From Tritrichomonas foetus (taxonomy: Eukaryota; Parabasalia; Tritrichomonadida; Tritrichomonadidae): DNA of 56,839 bases. Where the stretch lies: positions 1 to 56,839 of the forward strand of contig MLAK01000836.1 in NCBI GenBank assembly GCA_001839685.1. The letters are read 5' to 3'. The notes beneath the pieces are model-generated. The model saw only the letters and a program-made list of their open reading frames with translations, ran no database searches and was not told where the DNA came from. The first letter of the stretch is position 1, and every line of letters starts with the position of its first letter. The position numbers and the translations under genes were made by a program. Shown piece after piece: positions 1 through 9,512 of the stretch.

Positions 1-9
1 TGAAACGAA

Positions 10-15
10 TCACTA
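10..15 (+). promoter_or_regulatory. possible initiator (TCACTA)
   Basis: TCACTA matches the trichomonad initiator consensus TCAYTW, but its A lies 48 bases upstream of the ATG at 60, farther than the usual 5-25 bases. It is a weak candidate for the start site of the surface-protein gene. Confidence 0.25.
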
Positions 16-59
16 TCAAATAGCGACCAAAGAGCCACAGAATTTAATTTTTGCAACTA

Positions 60-2855
60 ATGCTTTTCTTCTTTTTGGGATTCTTCAATGCTTTAAACTG
101 TGATATATCACAAGGTAATGTATTCATTAGTACTGATACAAACAACAAAGTCGTAGTAGAATGCAATTCAAGAACGAATCAACGAATCGATTTTTCCGAA
201 ACAATATTTTTAACTGGAAAATCAGCTAAATATACAGTGAAATGTTCAACTCACAATAACGAAAAGATCAAAATGATATTTAAAGATTTTTCCGTACATT
301 CGCAAAATGATATCCCTTTGCAAGTCGTAAACAACACTGCTGTGAATTTGATATTCTCTTCGGCAGATGTTGAAATTACTTCAACCTCTAAAGATTCAAT
401 ATTCATTGAGGAAAACTCGATTTCATATTTTGAATGCGAAAATGGTCACGCACCACACATCAAATCTCCAACAAGTTTAATTGGGGGAAATGGGACACTT
501 TATTTTAACAACTTTTTCTTAACAGCATCAGATATTATGGGAAATGGTATTATTGGTAAAACTATTAATATTGATTCATCAAATATTGAAATATCATCCA
601 CGAATACTTCAATTGGTGGAAATTTTGTAACTGGTATCACAATTCACAATAGTAATATAAAATGTGAAAGTTCAAATTCAGCATCAATTGGAAAAACTCA
701 AGAAAATGATGAATTAAACATTTTTATTTCTAATTCGACGATCATTTCACATTCAAAAGATGATGGACCAGCAATTGGACAAAGTAGTGAAAATGGAACA
801 GTAAAAATCTTAAATTCTAATATCAATGCATCATCTACTGGTTTCTTTGCAACAATTGGCGGTTGTGGTATTGTTAATATCGACAATTCGACGGTTTTTT
901 CACAAAGCATTCGAGGAACTCCTATTGGTGGTCCGGGTTTAGAAGCCCGCTATATTCCTGTATATATAAACATTACTAATTCGAAGGTAGATGCTCATAC
1001 TGATCATAAGCAGACTTGTAGGAGTGCAGCAATTGGTGGTGGAAAATCTGATCGTGCTTATATTTACATTTTTCAATCAACTGTGAATGCTACAGCCAAT
1101 TTTTATGGTGCTGCAATTGGAAATGGTGTTTTAACATATGATGGAAATGCAACAATAATAAAAAGTAAAGTTTATGCTAAGAATTATGGATATGAAGCAG
1201 CTGGAATTGGAGGTGGTTCTTTAGGCCATTTTAACACCATTTTCATTGATGAATCAAATGTTGAAGCTTATGCTGGAATGGATTCTGCTGGAATTGGTGC
1301 AAGTACAGCACAGAAAATCAAACAAATATTGATTTATAATTCTACCATTAAAGCAGTCTCATGGAAAAGTGGAGCAGCAATTGGTGGAGCTAAAGCATCA
1401 CCGACAATTCAAAGGATCATTATAGAAAATTGTAAAGTTGAAGCAATTGCAAGTGGAATTGATCTAACTATTATTCCTGAAGCTGCTGCAATTGGTGGAG
1501 GGAATCAACCTGCTAGCAGTGATATTATGAAATTTGCTGATGAATTGCTCATAAAAAATTCATCTGTAAAGGCTTTTGGTGGTGGTTATGCTGCCGCAAT
1601 TGGTGGTGGCCATCATGAAGGAATTGGTAATATTACATTTCTTGATTCTAGCGTTGAAGCGATTAATACAATTGAGCATTTCGTAAATCTTAGTTTTTCA
1701 AATAATCCAGGATCAGCAATTGGCACAGGAGGTTCTGTACCTTTTCCTTATGATAAAAGATATTCTAATATGGAAGGATCCATCAATGTGATTAATTGCA
1801 TTGTTAAAGCTGTTGGCGGATCTCTTCAAAATCATAAATCTTCTCTTGCAATGTGGCGCGCAGCATCAGGTATTGGTTTAGGTGGATGTAATACTCATTC
1901 TCATGATAATAGTGGATTAAAAATTACTTTTATTAATTCAACTGTAGAAGTTGAAGGTGGTAACGCATCAATTCCAGATGTTTATCCTGGAGCAGCGATT
2001 GGTGGAATGACAAAAGACTTAAATGTTGCTTTTCATTCACTTGTGATTGATAATTCAACTGTCAATGCTAGAAGTGGAGAATCACTGGTACCTAATTACA
2101 AACATGCCGCACTTGGATTCCCCTCACCTGATTCAGGTTATGGAAACATCACACTGAAAAATAAAGCAAAATTAGTAATTCTAACACCTTATGACAAAAA
2201 AAGTATCGGTGTTTCAATCAATAAATTAATATTAGAAGATGGAGTAGAAATGTTCATCCACTCATTAACATCAGATGTGTCTACTCTTAATATTCAACAA
2301 AAACTTTATAACAATGTTTCATGCATTGTAATAAAACATTTATCTTCATATGAATATCCCATTCATGAAATCCATATCAAATCCAACAAACAAGGAATTT
2401 GGGAGAAAAACTTTAATATTTCATCTGATGACGCAATTCTTTTCACAGTTCCTAATCAAAATGTTTATAATATTTATGGAATTGTTGAAAAAGATGGAAT
2501 TAAGCAAGAAATTTTGCTATTTTCAGAAGTAAAAATATCAAGTGAAGACATTGATAATTATGTAGAATTTGATCTAATTCAACCTTTCACTACAAGTGAA
2601 TTACCGGATTATTGGTCATCTACAGAAAGTGACTCATCGGATTCTCCTTTAACTCCTATTCCAACTTCTTCAAATAAACAAAAAATTCCAATTCTGGTAA
2701 TCATTTTTGTTCCAATTGCCGGATTGCTAGTTTCTTTCGCTTTGGTTGTCTATTGTATTTTTATCAAGAAATCTAGTAATAAGCAAAAATTAGAAGATCC
2801 CGCAAGAGATGAGGCACATGAACGTGAAATTGAACTCATTGATCATGAAGCTTAA
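60..2855 (+). CDS. surface protein with IGGG beta-helix repeats and single C-terminal membrane anchor
   Basis: The first ATG is at 60 (an in-frame TTG at 51 was ignored), giving 931 residues. The protein begins with a hydrophobic signal peptide (MLFFFLGFFNALNC). Most of residues 130-710 consists of about 15 irregular repeats in which an (A)AIGGG or IGxG turn is followed by an I-x-I-x-x-S-x-V-x-A strand, the pattern of a stacked right-handed beta-helix. A Ser/Thr/Pro-rich stalk (about 850-875) leads to one transmembrane helix (about 877-903) and a short charged cytoplasmic tail of some 27 residues. There are many NxS/T sites. The topology is that of a type I surface protein, plausibly an adhesin or polysaccharide-binding protein, but no catalytic residues can be named. 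Similar AGIGGG repeats are common in surface proteins of gut Firmicutes, so lateral origin is possible. The stop is TAA followed by A, forming the TAAA seen at trichomonad gene ends. Confidence 0.85.
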   Translation: MLFFFLGFFNALNCDISQGNVFISTDTNNKVVVECNSRTNQRIDFSETIFLTGKSAKYTVKCSTHNNEKIKMIFKDFSVHSQNDIPLQVVNNTAVNLIFSSADVEITSTSKDSIFIEENSISYFECENGHAPHIKSPTSLIGGNGTLYFNNFFLTASDIMGNGIIGKTINIDSSNIEISSTNTSIGGNFVTGITIHNSNIKCESSNSASIGKTQENDELNIFISNSTIISHSKDDGPAIGQSSENGTVKILNSNINASSTGFFATIGGCGIVNIDNSTVFSQSIRGTPIGGPGLEARYIPVYINITNSKVDAHTDHKQTCRSAAIGGGKSDRAYIYIFQSTVNATANFYGAAIGNGVLTYDGNATIIKSKVYAKNYGYEAAGIGGGSLGHFNTIFIDESNVEAYAGMDSAGIGASTAQKIKQILIYNSTIKAVSWKSGAAIGGAKASPTIQRIIIENCKVEAIASGIDLTIIPEAAAIGGGNQPASSDIMKFADELLIKNSSVKAFGGGYAAAIGGGHHEGIGNITFLDSSVEAINTIEHFVNLSFSNNPGSAIGTGGSVPFPYDKRYSNMEGSINVINCIVKAVGGSLQNHKSSLAMWRAASGIGLGGCNTHSHDNSGLKITFINSTVEVEGGNASIPDVYPGAAIGGMTKDLNVAFHSLVIDNSTVNARSGESLVPNYKHAALGFPSPDSGYGNITLKNKAKLVILTPYDKKSIGVSINKLILEDGVEMFIHSLTSDVSTLNIQQKLYNNVSCIVIKHLSSYEYPIHEIHIKSNKQGIWEKNFNISSDDAILFTVPNQNVYNIYGIVEKDGIKQEILLFSEVKISSEDIDNYVEFDLIQPFTTSELPDYWSSTESDSSDSPLTPIPTSSNKQKIPILVIIFVPIAGLLVSFALVVYCIFIKKSSNKQKLEDPARDEAHEREIELIDHEA

Positions 2856-3318
2856 AAAGACAAAAGAAATAGTTTTGTCATGAATATGTTTCAAACTAAA
2901 AATAGTTTTTTTTTTTAATATTTTTTTTTTCTTCAAAATGAATATTTTGTTATGATTATTGGAAACCCAAAAAATGATTTTAAAATCAATTTTCATATTT
3001 ATCACCAATATTTTCTTTTAGTTTTGATAAAATCACGATTTGAGAAATATTATTGTTTCAGTGTGAAATCATTGATTACTAGAAAAGTGTCTTTAACAGG
3101 TATCAACTTTGACAATATTCTCAGTAGTTTGTTGTTCTATTCATTGCAACACTCAAAATCAGTCAATAGTCAACTTGGCCAAATAAATATAGAAATTTGG
3201 AGTTTTTTATGTGAGACCAATTAAATAATGAAAAAACTCTTTTTTTGAAGAGAATTAACGGATTTGAAAGGGCGCATTTTTATGAACAAATATACATTCA
3301 ATTTATCTCATCTTCATC
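2856..3318. other. intergenic, AT-rich
   Basis: Contains T-runs near 2907-2930. Short open frames here have no recognisable content. I see no RNA gene or repeat. Confidence 0.6.
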
Positions 3319-3900
3319 ATGTGGAATTCTTCAAGATCCACTGTTCAGTGGTCTCCAACGAGATCGCCAAAAAAATCTTCACCAAAAAAGTCGCCAAAAA
3401 AGATACAGAAAAGTTCGCCCCGAATCCAGCCATCATCCCTCGGATACGTTATTGACGATAAAGACGTTGATGAGTCACTCAGGCAAAAGATGTCAACCGA
3501 AGGATACGATAAGTTGAACGTTATGATCAATGACAAAGTCATCAAATCCTATCAAAAGTCAATGTCAGCCTACAGTCAATTCATGCTCGACAACGCCCGC
3601 ATCATTGGACGGATCGATGACGCCCAGGGGTCGCCCAAGTCCGCCCGATCGAAATTCGACGATAGCGATTATCTCAATGGGGACGAGGGAAACTGGCGAC
3701 TCGACCCAGAAACACTCGACGATAACGAGCTTTTTGAAGAAACAATGCAACTTCAAAAGACGCTTGAAAAGCAACAAGAAAAGAATGAAGAAGCACGAAA
3801 CGAAATCCAAATTCTGAGCCTGGCGGTGAGGCGCATCGACCTGGAAAAGCAAGGGCTTTACCTCAAGCTCAGAAGGAAGGAGACACTTTCACCTCCATGA
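3319..3900 (+). CDS. small basic/coiled-coil protein with SPKK motifs, unknown function
   Basis: 193 residues from the ATG at 3319. The N-terminal 40 residues are highly basic and Ser/Pro-rich, with repeated SPKK-type motifs (SPKKSSPKKSPKK), which resemble histone H1-tail minor-groove binding motifs and CDK sites. The middle (about 45-130) is acidic and mixed. Residues about 135-185 form a predicted coiled coil rich in Glu, Gln and Lys (ETMQLQKTLEKQQEKNEE). The coding sequence is clearly richer in G and C than the neighbouring genes and intergenic DNA, which in trichomonads often goes with high expression. Another long frame overlaps it (3530-3817, +), but the coherent basic tail plus coiled coil favours this frame. 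I do not recognise a family. A chromatin, kinetochore or cytoskeletal adaptor is conceivable. Confidence 0.7.
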   Translation: MWNSSRSTVQWSPTRSPKKSSPKKSPKKIQKSSPRIQPSSLGYVIDDKDVDESLRQKMSTEGYDKLNVMINDKVIKSYQKSMSAYSQFMLDNARIIGRIDDAQGSPKSARSKFDDSDYLNGDEGNWRLDPETLDDNELFEETMQLQKTLEKQQEKNEEARNEIQILSLAVRRIDLEKQGLYLKLRRKETLSPP

Positions 3901-4838
3901 AAGAGATGAATTTATTAGCAGAAGTGAAATTTTTCGTGTTTTGTGTGAAAACATTTATTTAGAAAGACTTGATTTAAAAAAGTGTTGGGTATTTTTTTAT
4001 TTTTATTTAGAGCAGGCACTCGTTATAAATACTTTTTGACAAAATAAAGGTAGCACTACTCGCTAAAATGATTTTTAGAAAATTCTGTTCAGTAGAGTTA
4101 TTTTGTATTATGGAAAGAGAACATATGAAACTCCGCATATTTTGATATTGGCAAAAAATATATAAAATATTTATTTACTTTTCCAAGATATTTCTATTTT
4201 TTATTTTGGCCATTTTTTTATTTTCGTTTTATCTCCTCTTATCATTCCTTCTAACGAGTCATACCTATTCATTTCCAGGTATATACTCAACCTCTATTAT
4301 AGTCCAGAATATAAAAGGAAAAAAGTGACCTTTTTTTACTGGCATAAATAACATTTTACAATAGAAAACCGTAAAAATGATAAACTTTATTCAGAAAGTC
4401 ATCAAGAAATTTTGAAATAAAAATAGATAAATTGATTTCATACGTTCTGATGGAAGGAATAAAATGAAAAGAAGAGTACTTTCTAAATATAGATAAACAT
4501 TTTTGAAATGATATTGATGTGGCCAAATTGGACTGGAAATAATAAATTTGATATGTGAAAATTTACTGATTGTAAAATCAATAACTTTTATTATTTTGGA
4601 GATAGAAAATAACATTCAAGAAAGATTATTACCAAGCTTGGTCAATTCAAATGGTGAATTTGAATTTCTGATCAAACTGTCGATCATATGCAAAGATGGA
4701 ATCAATCTATGGATTAAAATAGAGATTTTATCTGAAAAAGATTTTCACACTAATGTGCAAAGAGAGAATGATACTGAGTTATTTATGTGAATAATTTGTC
4801 TAATTATGATTAAGATAGAACTAATGAAGCATTTAGTT
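3901..4838. other. intergenic before the tRNA
   Basis: AT-rich. Short frames at 4391-4615 (-) and 4548-4790 (+) show no family features. A GGTAGCACT at about 4050 matches the end of the hairpin repeat at 53518-53604 but is too short to call a copy. Confidence 0.5.
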
Positions 4839-4911
4839 GCATCTGTAGCATAATGGATAATGCGCTTCCCTTCTAAGGAAGAGACTCTGGGTTCGAGTCC
4901 CCGCAGATGCG
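4839..4911 (+). tRNA. tRNA-Arg (anticodon TCT)
   Basis: A 73-base cloverleaf. The acceptor stem GCATCTG (4839-4845) pairs with CAGATGC (4904-4910), followed by discriminator G4911. The D arm is GCAT/ATGC with a GG-containing loop. The anticodon stem CTTCC/GGAAG (4865-4869, 4877-4881) encloses loop CTTCTAA, with anticodon TCT at 4872-4874, reading AGA. The T arm has loop TTCGAGT (4892-4898) and one T-C mismatch in its stem. No intron. CCA is not encoded. Confidence 0.95.
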
Positions 4912-4912
4912 C

Positions 4913-4920
4913 TTTTTTTT
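4913..4920 (+). terminator. RNA polymerase III terminator
   Basis: A run of eight T begins two bases after the tRNA discriminator, as expected for Pol III termination. Confidence 0.8.
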
Positions 4921-5078
4921 CCTCTTCCAAAATTTATTTTCCCTTATTATGTCTCTATTTAGATCATGAAAACCTCCTTTAAATCAATTAATATTTTAAT
5001 TATTATCCATGTGAATACATTTTTTTATTTTTAAACTTTTGCTTGTAAAATAGTGAAAAGATTAAAAATTATTCCCTT

Positions 5079-6368
5079 TTATTTTTGAGATTGATAAATT
5101 ACATTCATTGTATCTTGAATGGTCATTGATGAATTGCATTTTTCAAAAAATGCTTTGACACCGCTCGCAATGATCGCTGCTTCATGATCACTAATTATCT
5201 GATCGCCATATGTGATACTTCCTTTGGTATCAATAATTCCATTTTCATGCTGAACTTTATAATTTATAAGAGATATGCAATTTCTTGCAAATCTTTCTGC
5301 ATTTTGTATGATAAAGGCATCAATAATTGGTTTTTTAATTTTAATCAGACCAACATTTGAAGTTGAAGTTGTTGTTTCTTTTCTTTCAATCCATGGTCTT
5401 TCAAGATCTTCTTTTGTTGGTAAAAACATAGATTTTATATTCGATAAGTGAGCTTTTTTCTCAATATTGTGTTTGAAGCTTTCTCGGAAAAAATTCAAAA
5501 CATCATTCACAATCATTTTTCGATTCATTTCCGAGAATCCCACATTCACCCAAGAAAAATGATTAAGAATTAAATGTTTATTTTGTTGAAAGAACTCTGG
5601 ACGAATAAATGGTCTTAAATTCACAAGTGTTCCACATCCAACTGAGCTAGGGAAAACATTTTGAAAAGCATGAATTGAAAGCGGAAGGGACAGCCAACAT
5701 TTTTCAGAAAATTTTGATGAATTATGGCAATTTCTAATTTCGAAAGGAATATGACGGAGTGCGTTTGATCCATTAGGTATTTTTCCTTCAGTTGATTTAT
5801 ATGTTGTAATAATAGGATCAAAATCAGATTCAATTTCACATTTCGGGCTTTTTTCAAGCTCATTTTTTAAAGTGTCAAGTGGTGTCAATGGTAAAACATT
5901 TCCTTTATTCAAATTGATGATTTCATTGAATATTTTATTGCTATTTAGTTTGATGTTTTGATTGAATATCGATGCTTGAAGTTTTTCAATAGTGTCTATC
6001 AAAAATCCACCATCTGCAACTGCATGGCTGAGATTTACAACAAGAACATTGTTTTTGAATTTAGTCATTGAAGCGAGCGAGTTATTTCTTGGTTTACAGA
6101 AATCAAACGAATACTTACATGCTTCATTTAGATTATTTGGAGTGTAATTCCTAACATCAAATAGGAAATCAGATATCAGCGGTTTTGCCGGATTATATTG
6201 AATGAATTTTTTATCGTTGTCAGTTGTATAATGAAATTGGGGTATTAAATCAAAGAGTTGTGAGATATGTTCATCAGCATTATTTGGAGAATCAAACTTC
6301 AGAGCAAAATGCACAATACAGCCTGCATCTATTAGTCCTTTTTCTTGCCAGTTCACCGACCGAAGCAT
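5079..6368 (-). CDS. HXXXDG acyltransferase, alcohol-acetyltransferase/condensation-domain-like
   Basis: 429 residues from the ATG at 6368. The key motif is HAVADG at residues 115-120, matching the catalytic HXXXDG of CoA-dependent acyltransferases of the chloramphenicol-acetyltransferase-like fold (alcohol acetyltransferases, BAHD enzymes, condensation domains). His115 would be the general base. No signal peptide or membrane helix is apparent, so the enzyme is probably cytosolic. The length matches stand-alone alcohol acetyltransferase-type enzymes (about 400-480 residues). The acyl donor and acceptor cannot be told from sequence. The gene is followed downstream by the tRNA-Arg. Tandem AACGGTT motifs lie 13-40 bases upstream of its ATG. 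Confidence 0.75.
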   Translation of the reverse strand: MLRSVNWQEKGLIDAGCIVHFALKFDSPNNADEHISQLFDLIPQFHYTTDNDKKFIQYNPAKPLISDFLFDVRNYTPNNLNEACKYSFDFCKPRNNSLASMTKFKNNVLVVNLSHAVADGGFLIDTIEKLQASIFNQNIKLNSNKIFNEIINLNKGNVLPLTPLDTLKNELEKSPKCEIESDFDPIITTYKSTEGKIPNGSNALRHIPFEIRNCHNSSKFSEKCWLSLPLSIHAFQNVFPSSVGCGTLVNLRPFIRPEFFQQNKHLILNHFSWVNVGFSEMNRKMIVNDVLNFFRESFKHNIEKKAHLSNIKSMFLPTKEDLERPWIERKETTTSTSNVGLIKIKKPIIDAFIIQNAERFARNCISLINYKVQHENGIIDTKGSITYGDQIISDHEAAIIASGVKAFFEKCNSSMTIQDTMNVIYQSQK

Positions 6369-6380
6369 TACAAAAAGAAA

Positions 6381-6408
6381 ATGGTTGGAGAACGGTTGGA
6401 AAACGGTT
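6381..6408 (-). promoter_or_regulatory. tandem AACCGTT motifs upstream of the acyltransferase
   Basis: Read on the gene strand, three near-copies of CCAACCGTTTTC-like sequence follow each other (plus-strand AACGGTT at 6391-6397 and 6402-6408, degenerate at 6381-6386). They match the generic Myb recognition pattern YAACNG. Trichomonads use Myb-like proteins at promoters, so a regulatory role is plausible but inferred. Confidence 0.4.
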
Positions 6409-7306
6409 GTTTTTGGTCTTCCATTTATGAGATGTAACTCGATGGATTTTATTTTTTTCCCATGAGTATCGGCTTAGTAGATGATATATTTTTAGTCCTG
6501 CTATATTATACTTAACATTATCATTTCAAAATCAATGTGTATACAATAAATAAAAAAATGATATGAAAAATCAATAATAATAACCATTGTAATACAAAAA
6601 ATCTTGTAGATATTCTGCCAGAAATTGATATAAACATCAGTAAACTTGAGAGAAACATACTTCGTAATCACAAAACTCATTCATGCACATTTCATCAGCT
6701 TGTTTGGATTCATTATGATTTGATTATGCATTGAAATTGAGTAATTCATTTCTTCCGAATAATTCCATTTCTTTTGGATATAACCCATTTTTCAAATATA
6801 TTTTCTTAGTTAAGAGATCTTTATAAGTCGATTTCTTTTAATTTGTATGTGATAATATTTATTCATTATTTTAAATTCCAATTAATTTGATTGTAGTATT
6901 GCATTTTTAGTATCAATGATACAAACTTTTGAGATTTGTATGGAATGGGTTAGCTACAAACAAATAAATGAATTTAAAGGAAATTTTTGTTTGGTATGAC
7001 TTATTATAATCAAAGGCTTCCCTGCAAAATCAGAACTATGCAATTACAAATATGCCATAACAGCAAAAATATGCATTAATGTAAATACAATGAATATATA
7101 ATCAAAGAGATATCAAATTAGCGAACTCATGGATAAATTGTCCACATTTACACTTTTTTAAAAAAATACTTTCGATGTTAACGCTCACTTACAGAAAGAA
7201 TGATATAAAAATATAGTGATCAAAGATATCTATACTTGATTTAATACATGTCTATGAATTTGAAAGGGCAGGGAAAAAAATTCATTACATCATTAATTTA
7301 AATCCT
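6409..7306. other. intergenic, nothing recognised
   Basis: AT-rich spacer between the glycoside hydrolase 3' end and the acyltransferase promoter. No coding frame of note, RNA or repeat seen. Confidence 0.6.
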
Positions 7307-9493
7307 TTATAATTCAGAACTATTTTCAGTCTTTTTCTTTCTTAAGACCAGATAGATGATTGTTAAAGCTAATACTACCACTATGCATATGATAGCAATA
7401 GTGATTCCTACGATGGCTCCAATACTAATCTTCTTGGATTCAGGTTGTGTATCAAATTCGTCTTCAGTGCCATTGTTGGATTCACTCACAGAGAATACTA
7501 TTGATATCATTGTTTCATCAATAATATCGTTGCTTGGAGGAATCTCATCGTCAGATGTTGAGTGAATCTCATCATCAGAAGTTGAGTGAATTTCATAATC
7601 AACAGGATCTCGCGATAAAGTGATTTCTTCTGGTCCGATCACATATAAAATTTCTGTTGTAAGATTTACTTTATCTCCAGTAATAAAAAAATCCTTTATA
7701 TTCCCATAATGATCAAAACATTCAAGTATGCTTCCCTTTACTGTGGCATTTAATTGAAGATTTGAATCTGATGAAATCCAAAAAGCATATCCAAAATAGC
7801 CATCAGGTCTTATCCATTTGAGTTTGATATGAGACTTATCATCAGAATAATAATTCTGGTTTTGATTTAGATAAACCGACCCTGCAGGTCTGGCCTTCGT
7901 TAAAGCTTTGTATGAATAAAAAGCTGGTTTTTCCGAAAGATCTTTATGGACAATTCCATAGAAACTCTCAGAATCATTGTTATCAGTTTCAACAGACATA
8001 AATTCATAATTAAAAAACTTTTCAACTCCAAATAACAAAGCTAATAAAATATTTTGTGATATATAAATCCCCTGTTCTCTTTCATTGCGAACAATGTTAC
8101 CTTCATATTTATTTAATTTTAACGAATTGATGATAATATTACCAGTAAAATCAGAGTTAAAATCATAAATCAAAGTTACTGATTCTTCAAAGCTTGTGTT
8201 ATCGTCATATCCAACAATTATTGGTATCAATTTATCACCATCTTTCAGAAGCTGGTCAGTGAAAAATCTTGTTCCAATAAATGATGATAGGTTATTAGAT
8301 TTATCTTGAACACCTTCAGTATATTTAACTTTGGATTGTTCAGGAACATCAGAATACCACCATGCATCAACGTTAATTCTCAAATCTTTACGGTATTTTG
8401 AATCAGCCACTTTCTGTTCAAGTTTAGTTGTGTTATCTTCATTCATAGATTCAACATAATAATAGTATAAAGGAATTCCATAAGAAAAAACTAATGTTCC
8501 TCCATTTTTGACAAATTCAATGGTTTGATTAAATATTTGTAGAGGAAATGATTCTGATGGTGGAACGACTATCATTTGGTATTTATTAAAATTAGTATAA
8601 TTGGTAATTGCTTCGACGTTTTTTCCAGGGAAATATGTCTTTAATTGGTATGTAGATAGTTCTGTTCCATCTGGGAATAAATCATCACCAATAAGATATC
8701 CAACGTTTTGAATATCGCTGGAATTCTTTACCATTGTTTGTGCTGTTTTAAAAAACCATTCTTCAAATGTTGTTTTATTGAGAAGTGTTGAGCTTCCCAT
8801 TTCGGATATCCAAAGAGATTTATTATAATTTGTTAAATTTAAAAAATCATTAATATTGTCTTTAAAAGTATCAATAAGCCTATATGATGTCAAACCTCCT
8901 CTATAAGGATGAATATTCAATATATCAAAATACTGATCTGCATCTGCGTGTAGACATTCTTTCATATAATCAAATGGAACTCCTGCTAAACCAGCAAAAA
9001 CAACTTTTATTGATGAATTGATTCCTTTTATTGTTTCATAAGTGACTTTTAATAATTTTGTATAATCTGTAGCATTAGGCTTAGTTTCCCAAAAAGCTTC
9101 GAGGTTTGGTTCATTAAAAACTTCCCAATATTCAATTTCATCTTGATAAAAAGTCACAATTCTTCTAACATATTCTTTCCATTTATCTAAATGATTAATT
9201 GCTGGCTTCCCCCATGTAGGTGTCGCTAAAAAAATTGGCAAAATTTTCATTGAATGATTTCGTATTTCTTTCATGGCAAATTCAAATGCCTTATCATTGA
9301 ATACACCTTCAGACCATTCTACCATTGTCCATATAAAATCTGACCTGATCCAATTGATACCTGCTTCTTTTATTTTTTCAACAATTGTAGGTTGTTGAAC
9401 AAGCTCACCCATAGTTATATGTGAACATACACCATATGGCGAATCAAACACGTCGTAAGCATATAGTATCTGTAATAGAAAGCAAAAGAACAT
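7307..9493 (-). CDS. membrane-anchored extracellular glycoside hydrolase (clan GH-A, GH39/GH5-like)
   Basis: The start is the ATG at 9493 (the frame opens one codon earlier at TTG), giving 728 residues. A signal peptide (about 1-14) precedes a TIM-barrel hydrolase domain (about 15-320). The motif WEVFNEPN carries the probable acid/base Glu128, and LWISEMG carries the probable nucleophile Glu231, both at clan GH-A positions. A Rossmann-like segment (about 290-350, MIVVPP...GGTLVFSYG) resembles the GATase-like domain of some beta-galactosidases. A beta-rich region follows, then an 8-residue tandem repeat (DDEIHSTS), one transmembrane helix (about 692-718) and a short basic tail. This is a type I ectoenzyme that would cleave host mucin or plant glycans at the cell surface. 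The exact family and substrate are uncertain. Confidence 0.82.
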   Translation of the reverse strand: MFFCFLLQILYAYDVFDSPYGVCSHITMGELVQQPTIVEKIKEAGINWIRSDFIWTMVEWSEGVFNDKAFEFAMKEIRNHSMKILPIFLATPTWGKPAINHLDKWKEYVRRIVTFYQDEIEYWEVFNEPNLEAFWETKPNATDYTKLLKVTYETIKGINSSIKVVFAGLAGVPFDYMKECLHADADQYFDILNIHPYRGGLTSYRLIDTFKDNINDFLNLTNYNKSLWISEMGSSTLLNKTTFEEWFFKTAQTMVKNSSDIQNVGYLIGDDLFPDGTELSTYQLKTYFPGKNVEAITNYTNFNKYQMIVVPPSESFPLQIFNQTIEFVKNGGTLVFSYGIPLYYYYVESMNEDNTTKLEQKVADSKYRKDLRINVDAWWYSDVPEQSKVKYTEGVQDKSNNLSSFIGTRFFTDQLLKDGDKLIPIIVGYDDNTSFEESVTLIYDFNSDFTGNIIINSLKLNKYEGNIVRNEREQGIYISQNILLALLFGVEKFFNYEFMSVETDNNDSESFYGIVHKDLSEKPAFYSYKALTKARPAGSVYLNQNQNYYSDDKSHIKLKWIRPDGYFGYAFWISSDSNLQLNATVKGSILECFDHYGNIKDFFITGDKVNLTTEILYVIGPEEITLSRDPVDYEIHSTSDDEIHSTSDDEIPPSNDIIDETMISIVFSVSESNNGTEDEFDTQPESKKISIGAIVGITIAIICIVVVLALTIIYLVLRKKKTENSSEL

Positions 9494-9494
9494 C

Positions 9495-9512
9495 AAATGA
9501 ATTCTAAAATGA
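9495..9512 (-). promoter_or_regulatory. initiator candidates of the glycoside hydrolase gene
   Basis: Two TCATTT sites (reverse complement at 9495-9500 and 9507-9512) fit the initiator consensus TCAYTW. Their A residues lie 5 and 17 bases before the ATG at 9493, the usual spacing. Confidence 0.5.

Noticed and set aside
51..59. TTG-initiated extension of the surface protein, and similar TTG/GTG starts at 9496, 12877, 14832, 18910, 35058, 45728
   Set aside because: Trichomonads initiate at ATG; an in-frame ATG follows shortly in each case and gives a sensible N-terminus.
2952..3224. 90-codon plus-strand frame
   Set aside because: No recognisable content, and AT-rich DNA gives such frames by chance.
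3530..3852. Overlapping frames on both strands inside the SPKK gene
   Set aside because: Shadows caused by higher GC; the 3319-3900 frame has coherent basic and coiled-coil regions.
4040..4065. GGTAGCACT as a copy of the hairpin repeat
   Set aside because: Only about nine matching bases and no clear continuation.
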